Assembly: GCA_004298725.1 (NCBI GenBank)
Contig: SCQA01000114.1
Location: forward strand, 1-5,381
Direction: 5' to 3'
DNA: 5,381 nt
From: a bacterium
GTDB lineage: Bacteria; Desulfobacterota; GWC2-55-46
Shown here: positions 1 through 5,010 of the stretch, one piece after another
Position numbering within the stretch: position 1 is the first letter of the stretch
How the letters are laid out: each line of letters starts with the position of its first letter
The notes under the pieces: model-generated
Databases searched by the model: none
What the model was told of the DNA's origin: nothing
Seen by the model: only the letters and a program-made list of their open reading frames with translations
Translations under genes and position numbers: made by a program

Positions 1-1
1 C

Positions 2-30
2 TTAAATATTATGATAATATGGTTTATAAT
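2..30 (+). promoter_or_regulatory. Possible sigma70-type promoter for the isomerase gene
   Basis: A perfect TATAAT hexamer lies at 25-30. Seventeen bases upstream is TTAAAT (2-7), which matches the -35 consensus TTGACA at only three of six positions. Transcription would start near base 37, giving a leader of about 80 bases before the ATG at 119. The surrounding sequence is very AT-rich, so a TATAAT could occur by chance, and the window edge hides anything further upstream. Confidence 0.3.
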
Positions 31-104
31 ACGACGGTCAGAAATACGCTACTGTATCGTCGCTAACGAGTAAGTCTTTATTTTAACAATGCGCTACAAA
101 TACC

Positions 105-109
105 GGAGG
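105..109 (+). promoter_or_regulatory. Shine-Dalgarno GGAGG fixing the start at 119
   Basis: GGAGG at 105-109 is followed by nine bases and then ATG at 119. An in-frame ATG at 89 lies upstream of this site, has no Shine-Dalgarno of its own, and would add ten residues (rich in Arg and Tyr) ahead of the signal peptide. The site therefore argues for the start at 119. Confidence 0.8.
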
Positions 110-118
110 TTTTTAGAA

Positions 119-1165
119 ATGCAATACAAAAATATCGCAAGAGTGCTTTTGCCTCTTGCCGCTGTAGTGTTTTTAGCGGCTCCTGCGGCGGTAGCCACAA
201 CGTCTAAGGGTTACGCGGACCCTTCAAAAGAAGTGGTAATCAAAATAAACGGCAAAAGCTTCACAAGAGAGAACCTTGATACGGTTGTCTCTAACCTGAT
301 GCCCTCTGTGTCTTTTCACTCTTCCGTGTCGCCGGGACGCATGCAAAAGATTAAAATATCGGCTCTTAACAATATGATAGACAACGAGCTTATTTATAAG
401 TTCGCCAAAGAGAAAAACTCCGTTGACGTAAGCGCGAAGGATATTGACGAAGAGATAGCAAATATCAAAAAAACGCTTCCTCCGAAACAGACGCTTGATC
501 AGGTGCTTAAAAGAAGTAAAATGACGATGCCCGAACTAAAAGAACACTTCAGGCAGAAGATAGCCGTAAAGCGCGCCAGTCAAGCAAAAACTCTGGAGAT
601 TAAGAAGAATGTGGAGGCGCTTGTAAACGAAGAATTTTTAAAGAATTATTATGACAATAACCTTGCCAAGTTCAAGGAGCCTGAGCAGATACACCTCAGG
701 TCAATACTTATAAAGGCAGACCCGTCCGGCGGGCAAAAAGTTTGGAACGAGTCCTTTAAAAAAGCCCAAGAGATAATCAAGAAGGCTAGAGACGGGCAGG
801 ATTTTGGCGAGCTTGCCAAGAAATACTCTGAAGACCCCAACGCTCAGAAAGGCGGGGAAATGGGCTGGTCGCATATGGGTTCTCTCTTTGAAGAGATAGA
901 CGCCAGCGCAGTTAATATGAAGGTCGGCGAGATTAGCGAACCGGTAATGACTATTTACGGCTATCACATACTGAAGCTTGAGGGTAAAAAGCCGTCCGTG
1001 CAGAAAAAATTTGAGGAAATTAACAAAGAACAATTAAAGGCGGATCTTATTTCGAAAGAGCGCACAAAGCACTGGATGCAGTGGTTAGGGGATTTAAGAA
1101 GCGCCTCGAAGATAGAATATTTGGCGGAAGATATAAAGCCTAAGACTGGAGAGGCAATAGAATAA
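119..1165 (+). CDS. Exported SurA/PrsA-like peptidyl-prolyl cis-trans isomerase (parvulin family)
   Basis: The product is a 348-residue periplasmic foldase that should catalyse cis-trans isomerisation of prolyl bonds in exported proteins. Residues 1-26 form a signal peptide (basic N-end, hydrophobic stretch from about V9 to A24, cleavage plausible after AVA at 24-26). Residues of about 35-175 resemble the helical SurA-type N-terminal chaperone domain, including an LNNMIDNELIYKFAKE helix. Residues of about 189-288 are one parvulin (PPIC rotamase) domain, recognisable from IHLRSILI at the start, GQDFGELAKKYSEDP, the GGEMGW loop, VGEISEPV and the closing GYHILKLE. A basic and acidic helical tail follows to residue 348. 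SurA itself has two parvulin domains, so this is closer to single-domain SurA/PrsA/PpiD-like proteins. The start at 119 is chosen for its GGAGG. The next gene encodes a cytochrome lipoprotein, so a role in folding envelope proteins is reasonable, but the specific client is unknown. Confidence 0.92.
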   Translation: MQYKNIARVLLPLAAVVFLAAPAAVATTSKGYADPSKEVVIKINGKSFTRENLDTVVSNLMPSVSFHSSVSPGRMQKIKISALNNMIDNELIYKFAKEKNSVDVSAKDIDEEIANIKKTLPPKQTLDQVLKRSKMTMPELKEHFRQKIAVKRASQAKTLEIKKNVEALVNEEFLKNYYDNNLAKFKEPEQIHLRSILIKADPSGGQKVWNESFKKAQEIIKKARDGQDFGELAKKYSEDPNAQKGGEMGWSHMGSLFEEIDASAVNMKVGEISEPVMTIYGYHILKLEGKKPSVQKKFEEINKEQLKADLISKERTKHWMQWLGDLRSASKIEYLAEDIKPKTGEAIE

Positions 1166-1167
1166 AA

Positions 1168-1191
1168 AACCGGTTGCAGAAGTTGTTCTGC
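1168..1191 (+). terminator. Weak hairpin just after the isomerase gene, possible terminator
   Basis: Three bases after the stop codon is the palindrome AACCGGTT (1168-1175). It is followed directly by a hairpin with a six-base-pair stem, GCAGAA (1176-1181) with TTCTGC (1186-1191), around a GTTG loop. There is no T-run behind it, so an intrinsic terminator is doubtful. The rest of the gap to 1387 shows no confident promoter or RNA gene. Confidence 0.15.
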
Positions 1192-1387
1192 CTGGCTTTG
1201 TTGAGCTTCGTTGCATAGCGTTATTAAATAATGGCGCGCTATTTGATACTGGCAAATGCAGTTGCCACGGTAGGTAACGTACTGAAAAAGCTGTTTTGCC
1301 TTTAGCGGGCGTTCAATCAGCGTATTGTTAAATAGCAGTATTAATTTTAACGGTCAAGTTGCCGGCGGCACGAGCATGTGAACTTAT

Positions 1388-1909
1388 ATGCCAGATCAAA
1401 AAAACTTCAGAAAACCTAATATGTTATCAAAGCCGCTCGAAAAAAAATATCGGCGTAGACTGCTTGTTGCGTTTGCTTGCGTGGTTACCGTGTTTGGCGT
1501 AGCCGGATGTTCAGGCAAAGATAATTCCGGTCAACCGTCTGCAGGTACGGAAGTAAAGGCGCCGCCCAATCAACAATCCGCGCCGGAGCCGGTCAAAAAA
1601 CTTGAGGGTAATCTTGCGTCAGGTAAGGAGATATACGGTAAATATTGCCATTATTGCCACGGGCAGAAAGGCTATGGAGACGGGCCTGTTGGTCTTGCTC
1701 TTACTCCGCATCCAGTGGATTTTGTAAACGACGCTAAAAGAATGAAAAAGACGGATGAAGAGCTCTACAAGTCAATCAGCGAGGGTATTCACAGGCAAAT
1801 AGGCGGGGAAGCTCTGGCAATGCCGCGGTGGCAGGATATCTTAACCGTGCAGGAGCGATGGGACGTGCTCGCGTATATACGTCAGCTTGAGAGCGCCGGT
1901 AAAAAGTAA
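1388..1909 (+). CDS. Monoheme c-type cytochrome lipoprotein
   Basis: The product is a 173-residue class I-like cytochrome c that should carry electrons in the periplasm while anchored by lipid. An N-terminal basic stretch (KKYRRR, 19-24) and a hydrophobic segment (25-38) lead to a lipobox, V38-A-G-C41, so Cys41 should be the lipidated residue. The +2 residue is Ser, which in E. coli sorting rules favours the outer membrane. A Pro/Gln/Ser-rich linker (about 45-70) precedes the heme domain (about 74-172). The heme site is C87-H-Y-C90-H91, followed by the typical GQKGYGDGP loop. Met145, in the ALAMPRW segment, is the likely distal ligand. The C-terminal helix is WDVLAYIRQL. The start is uncertain: ATG 1388 is the first possible after an in-frame stop at 1379, while ATG 1421 would give a more ordinary signal length. 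Neither has a Shine-Dalgarno. The electron partner is not visible here; the CXXCH-containing protein encoded next is a candidate. Confidence 0.9.
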   Translation: MPDQKNFRKPNMLSKPLEKKYRRRLLVAFACVVTVFGVAGCSGKDNSGQPSAGTEVKAPPNQQSAPEPVKKLEGNLASGKEIYGKYCHYCHGQKGYGDGPVGLALTPHPVDFVNDAKRMKKTDEELYKSISEGIHRQIGGEALAMPRWQDILTVQERWDVLAYIRQLESAGKK

Positions 1910-1936
1910 AGGAAGGTCTGATTAATTCCTTTTTTT
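1908..1936 (+). terminator. Weak T-tailed hairpin overlapping the cytochrome stop codon
   Basis: AAAGGAA (1908-1914) pairs with TTCCTTT (1926-1932) around an 11-base loop, and the 3' arm runs on into further T residues to 1936. The layout is that of an intrinsic terminator, but the stem holds only two G-C pairs, so it would be weak. It sits directly against the dispersed repeat that starts at about 1937. Confidence 0.25.
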
Positions 1937-1973
1937 CTCCTCTCCCCTTGCGGGAGAGGGTAGGGTGAGGGGT
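1937..1973. repeat. Dispersed palindromic repeat (the 'PHPTLSRKGRG' intergenic element)
   Basis: The stretch contains an eight-base-pair hairpin, CCTCTCCC (1939-1946) with GGGAGAGG (1952-1959), around a CTTGC loop, followed by the asymmetric tail TAGGGTGAGGGG (1961-1972). Read on the minus strand it gives the peptide TPHPTLSRKGRGE. That peptide is familiar as a spurious translation of a short intergenic repeat seen in many unrelated Gram-negative genomes. The element fills the gap between the cytochrome and the CXXCH-FGE gene. The T-run lies on the wrong side for it to be a normal terminator of the cytochrome gene. Only one copy is present in this window, so its repeat status rests on recognition and not on a second copy here. 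Confidence 0.7.
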
Positions 1974-2083
1974 AAAGTTGAGGAAAAGGCAGGTAACGGT
2001 CGTCGGAAAATACATCTCAGAATTGATCCCCGATACCTTTTGACTGCACAAAAGAATTAATAGAGGTTCCTAAAATATCGGCC

Positions 2084-2089
2084 GGAGGA
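2084..2089 (+). promoter_or_regulatory. Strong but unusually distant Shine-Dalgarno for the CXXCH-FGE gene
   Basis: GGAGGA (2084-2089) is the only good ribosome-binding sequence before the ATG at 2105, but it lies about 15-16 bases from the start codon, against the usual 5-9. An in-frame TAA at 2093-2095 rules out any earlier start, and no alternative start codon fits between. The ATG at 2105 opens a textbook signal peptide, so the start itself is not in doubt. The long spacing may lower translation efficiency. Confidence 0.55.
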
Positions 2090-2104
2090 TTTTAATATCA
2101 GCAG

Positions 2105-3157
2105 ATGAAAAGAACTTTTGCACTGATTATAGCCGCGATCGCGGTTTTAGCGTTTTTTCCAGCAGAGCGGGTTTACGCCAAAGACACTGATTATAATTCC
2201 TTAACCGGCGAGCCGAAATGCTCCGGCTGTCATACGCCTGACAAGAGATATTCCATAGATTATACGCGCGACGCCACCTGCGCGGAATGTCATGGGCCTG
2301 GCCTTAGCGATAAATATCTTGATATAAATGCTTCTCACCGCTCATCCGCTGACGCATCCGACGACGTGATGAAAAATTTTGTTAAATTCACGGACGCGCG
2401 CGTTGATGTTGCGAAAGCGCCGTCAGAAGAGGCCGTGACGTACACCGCTAAAAAACGGCGATCTCCTAAAAAGCCGATGCAGGAGCTGAAAACAATGGTG
2501 GCCGTGCCCGGCGGAGAGTTTACGATGGGCGCAAACGATTGGTGGCCAAAGAGCCAGCCGGAGCATAAGCGGAAACTGCCGGCGTTCCAGATAGACAAGT
2601 ACGAAGTGGCCAATATACGCTATAAGGCTTTTCTTGACGCTACCGGCCGGGGCGCGCCGGACCACTGGCCCGGAGGCAAGATACCGGAAGCAAGGGAAGA
2701 CCACCCTGTCGTGTTCGTAACGTGGTCTGAGGCGGACGCTTTTTGCAAATGGGAAGGCAAGCGCCTTCCAACCGAGGCTGAATGGGAAAAGGCCGCCAGA
2801 GGCGCCGGTAAGAGAATATTCCCCTGGGGGGACAAGTTTTCTAAATATAACGCGAATACTCCCCAATTAGGCCTTGAAGACACCATGCCGGTAGGAAGTT
2901 TTGACGAAGGCAAATCCCCTTATGGCGTGTACGATATGGCCGGAAACGTATGGGAATGGACGGCTGACTGGTTCAAACCCTATCCGGGCAATACGCATCC
3001 GGATGAAAATTACGGCGATAAGTTCAAGGTGTTAAGAGGCGGTTCATGGTACGATTGCACTTACTACAAATGCGGCATCAGTTCGCCCGCTTACAATAAA
3101 ATATTTTTCAACCCTCAGACAAAAAATAACAACTTCGGATTCAGGTGCGCGAAGTGA
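2105..3157 (+). CDS. Exported two-CXXCH (probable diheme) protein fused to a formylglycine-generating-enzyme (FGE/SUMF1) domain
   Basis: The product has 350 residues. Residues 1-25 are a signal peptide ending in VYA. Residues 26-80 carry two heme c motifs, C39-S-G-C42-H43 and C59-A-E-C62-H63, 20 residues apart, with His78 as a possible distal ligand. A Lys/Arg-rich linker follows to about 130. Residues 131-350 are a full FGE-sulfatase (SUMF1/PvdO/EgtB-type) fold: VPGGEFTMG (134-142), IDKYEVAN (163-170), HPVVFVTW (from H200), KRLPTEAEWE (219-228), GNVWEWTADW (280-289), LRGGSW (310-315) and the terminal GFRCA. The FGE half has exactly four cysteines. Cys214 and Cys348 fall where human FGE has the Cys218-Cys365 disulfide. 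Cys318 and Cys323 have the C-x4-C spacing of the copper-binding catalytic pair (human 336/341) but sit one residue further from the GGS motif. The partners of the second human disulfide (235/346) are absent. No sulfatase is encoded nearby, so sulfatase maturation is not supported. The preceding gene encodes a cytochrome lipoprotein, which suggests a redox context. I know of no characterised protein with this architecture. Confidence 0.9.
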   Translation: MKRTFALIIAAIAVLAFFPAERVYAKDTDYNSLTGEPKCSGCHTPDKRYSIDYTRDATCAECHGPGLSDKYLDINASHRSSADASDDVMKNFVKFTDARVDVAKAPSEEAVTYTAKKRRSPKKPMQELKTMVAVPGGEFTMGANDWWPKSQPEHKRKLPAFQIDKYEVANIRYKAFLDATGRGAPDHWPGGKIPEAREDHPVVFVTWSEADAFCKWEGKRLPTEAEWEKAARGAGKRIFPWGDKFSKYNANTPQLGLEDTMPVGSFDEGKSPYGVYDMAGNVWEWTADWFKPYPGNTHPDENYGDKFKVLRGGSWYDCTYYKCGISSPAYNKIFFNPQTKNNNFGFRCAK

Positions 3158-3165
3158 CCTGCGGA

Positions 3166-3190
3166 GCGCCCCTGCTATGCGGCGCCGTTT
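3166..3190 (+). terminator. Possible terminator after the CXXCH-FGE gene
   Basis: Eight bases after the stop codon, GCGCC (3166-3170) can pair with GGCGC (3181-3185) around a ten-base loop. The 3' arm is part of an eight-base palindrome, CGGCGCCG (3180-3187), followed by only three T residues. The stem is GC-rich but short and the T-tract is poor, so termination is possible but not strong. Confidence 0.25.
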
Positions 3191-3216
3191 AAGCCGTTAG
3201 CTCTGATACCATGTGC

Positions 3217-3240
3217 GTTTATACGCGTAGCCGTATAAGC
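3217..3240. repeat. Inverted repeat (hairpin) in the gap before the membrane enzyme gene
   Basis: TTATACG (3219-3225) and CGTATAA (3232-3238) are perfect inverted repeats around the six-base loop CGTAGC. A T-G wobble and a G-C pair extend the stem to nine pairs (3217-3240). No T-run follows, so it is not an obvious terminator. It lies about 136 bases before the next start and could be an RNA hairpin or a dyad operator. Confidence 0.35.
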
Positions 3241-3361
3241 TTCCAAAAAACAGTGATTAGCGGATAAAGGGCGGAGTTTTTCTTTTCTAAACACTATTCA
3301 CTAAATACTGCTTTCTTGCCATGTTCTGACGTTTTTTGATGCGTTAATACCTATGCCGTTG

Positions 3362-3369
3362 TATATAAA
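3362..3369 (+). promoter_or_regulatory. AT-rich -10-like box abutting the start at 3376, possible leaderless start
   Basis: TATATAAA (3362-3369) sits 6-14 bases before the ATG at 3376, where a Shine-Dalgarno would be expected but none is seen. Used as a -10 element it would start transcription at or next to the start codon, giving a leaderless message. The only -35-like sequence, TTGATG (3336-3341), is 20 bases from TATATA, longer than the usual 16-18, so support is weak. Confidence 0.2.
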
Positions 3370-3375
3370 AGCCAA

Positions 3376-4959
3376 ATGCAAAATTCAGCCATAAGCAAAT
3401 ACTTAGTGGTAACGGCCTTTGTAAGCGGCACGATAGTAATGGTCATTGAGCTAATAGGTTCAAGGGTTATCGGCCCGCCGTTTGGCGTAAGCCTGTTTGT
3501 ATGGACATCTCTTATAACCGTTACCCTTGTTTCTCTTGCCGTTGGTTACTGGCTTGGAGGAAGGCTCTCTGACGCTAATGCAAGCCACACAGCGCTTTTT
3601 GTAATAATCCTCGCGGCGGGTTTGTGCCTTGCCATAGTGCCGCTGATTAAAAGCGCGGTAATAGATTTTTCACTTTCGTTCGGTCTTAGGGCGGGTTCTC
3701 TCGCAAGCTCCACGGTTCTCTTCGCCCCGCCGCTCTTACTTCTCGGCATGGTCACCCCTTACGTGGTTAAGCTTTATATAACGGATACGTCTTTTGGCAT
3801 AGGCAAGACTGTCGGGTGGCTGTATTCCGTGTCCACTGCCGGAAGTTTTGTGGGCACGGTGCTTACGGGTTTTGTTTTGATACCTAATATCGGGGTAAAT
3901 AAGATAATATATCTGTCGTCGCTCGTTCTTGTGGCGAGTGCGGTTGTGTATTTCGCATGGTTTAAGAGAAGACTCGTTGCTATAATCCTCGTGCTTGCGC
4001 CCGTCGTGCCGTCTTTTTACACGCCAGGGCTTCCGGCGTTTAACAGGCCTGACGGCACCAGCGTGGAGCTTGTTGAAAAAGAAGACACCGCTTACGGCCA
4101 GATAAAGGTCGTTGATTACTCATACGGCAGGGAGCATCTTAGGGAGTTTCTATCGGACAGCATAATTCAGGGCGGCATTGACGTTAACACGGGCCTTTCC
4201 ATTGCCAGCTACACGTATTATATTGAAAGGCTTAGCCGCGCTTACAACAAAACCGCTAAAAACGCGCTTGTAGTCGGGCTTGGCGCCGGCCTGATACCTT
4301 CAAACTTGCAAAAATACTACGGCATAAAGACAGACGTCGTTGAAATAAGCCCTTCCGTGGTTAAAACGGCTGAAAAATATTTTGCTTTTGACGGCTCGAA
4401 GGTTAAAGTACACGTGCAGGACGGCAGGTATTTTTTAAAGACTTCGTCTGACATATACGATATTATCGTGCTGGACGCCTTTTCAGGCGACATTACGCCG
4501 GGGCATTTGATGAGCGTTGAGGCGTTTTCGCTCATAAAAAAAAGGCTTGCCACCGGCGGCGTTCTTCTTATAAATTTTATCGGCGGCAATATGCCTGACG
4601 ATAAATTTGTGCTTACTTCATTGTACGGCACGTTAAGTCCGGTTTTTAAAAATATAGACGTCTATTCGCAAGATAATTATTTCGCCAAAGAGCCGAGTGT
4701 GGTTAATATTGTTTTTGTCGCGCACGACGCGGCTGTTTTAGACGAAGCCGCGTTAATGCCGGGATGGTCGGCTCAGCCGGTTCATACTCCATTAAGGGCG
4801 GATATTGACGGCATATACAAGCGCAAAGTAGCCGTTGAAAAGGGGCCTATAATTTTCACGGACGATTATAACCCTGCTGATTTCTTTGACATGCGTCTTA
4901 GGGAACGCTTTAGGGCATTAACGCTTAACTCAGCGGATAAGGCGGTTATAGTAAACTAA
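3376..4959 (+). CDS. Membrane-embedded spermidine-synthase-like protein (fused N-terminal membrane domain)
   Basis: The product has 527 residues. About seven hydrophobic segments (roughly 9-28, 38-60, 70-92, 107-134, 143-167, 172-194, 199-214) form an inner-membrane domain. It carries the family signature E25-L-I-G-x-R, P-x-FG, W43 and GYWLGGRLSD (57-66). From about 227 a spermidine synthase/methyltransferase-like Rossmann domain follows: YGQIKVVD (240-247), a D-S-I-I-Q265 version of the LDGxxQ substrate loop, the nucleotide loop G301-L-G-A-G305, the acidic loop DVVEISP (E323), QDGR (348-351) and LDAFSGD (366-372). Asp367 occupies the usual catalytic position. The second acid of the soluble-enzyme D-S-T-D motif is replaced by Ser370. 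The family is often annotated as fused MFS/spermidine synthase, but its substrate is largely unknown, so polyamine synthesis should not be assumed. It is flanked by two FGE-fold genes. ATG 3376 has no Shine-Dalgarno, yet it begins directly before the first helix and no better start is seen. Confidence 0.88.
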   Translation: MQNSAISKYLVVTAFVSGTIVMVIELIGSRVIGPPFGVSLFVWTSLITVTLVSLAVGYWLGGRLSDANASHTALFVIILAAGLCLAIVPLIKSAVIDFSLSFGLRAGSLASSTVLFAPPLLLLGMVTPYVVKLYITDTSFGIGKTVGWLYSVSTAGSFVGTVLTGFVLIPNIGVNKIIYLSSLVLVASAVVYFAWFKRRLVAIILVLAPVVPSFYTPGLPAFNRPDGTSVELVEKEDTAYGQIKVVDYSYGREHLREFLSDSIIQGGIDVNTGLSIASYTYYIERLSRAYNKTAKNALVVGLGAGLIPSNLQKYYGIKTDVVEISPSVVKTAEKYFAFDGSKVKVHVQDGRYFLKTSSDIYDIIVLDAFSGDITPGHLMSVEAFSLIKKRLATGGVLLINFIGGNMPDDKFVLTSLYGTLSPVFKNIDVYSQDNYFAKEPSVVNIVFVAHDAAVLDEAALMPGWSAQPVHTPLRADIDGIYKRKVAVEKGPIIFTDDYNPADFFDMRLRERFRALTLNSADKAVIVN

Positions 4960-5000
4960 AACGCCTTGCGTTTGCATAACGAAAGCGCGTATTAGCGAAC

Positions 5001-5006
5001 AGGAGG
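5001..5006 (+). promoter_or_regulatory. Consensus Shine-Dalgarno AGGAGG for the partial FGE lipoprotein gene
   Basis: AGGAGG at 5001-5006 is followed by TTTT and then ATG at 5011. It is the strongest ribosome-binding site in the window and shows that the open frame running off the right edge is a real gene. Confidence 0.85.
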
Positions 5007-5010
5007 TTTT

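Noticed and set aside
32..62. CGACG (32-36) and CGTCG (58-62) as a leader hairpin or riboswitch
   Set aside because: The stem has only five pairs around a 21-base loop and no recognisable riboswitch core.
89..118. Upstream in-frame ATG at 89 as start of the isomerase gene
   Set aside because: It has no Shine-Dalgarno and would place ten residues including several Arg and Tyr before a complete signal peptide. The ATG at 119 has GGAGG at proper spacing.
1325..1350. TTGTTA (1325-1330) and TTTTAA (1345-1350) as a cytochrome promoter
   Set aside because: The spacing is 14 bases and both boxes match poorly.
1776..2051. 91-codon minus-strand open frame
   Set aside because: It overlaps the end of the cytochrome gene and owes its middle part to the dispersed repeat (PHPTLSRKGRGE). 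It shows no independent ribosome site or recognisable domain.
2040..2076. TTGACT (2040-2045) with TAAAAT (2071-2076) as a promoter for the CXXCH-FGE gene
   Set aside because: The spacing is 25 bases, far from 16-18, and the start point would fall on the Shine-Dalgarno.
2335..2913. Three overlapping minus-strand open frames within the CXXCH-FGE gene
   Set aside because: They are antisense shadows of a clearly coding region, with unstructured compositions and no start signals.
2105..3157. Assigning the CXXCH-FGE protein as a true sulfatase-activating enzyme
   Set aside because: No sulfatase lies in the window, the cysteine pair is offset by one residue from the GGS motif, and FGE folds serve many other roles (EgtB, PvdO, NirV types).
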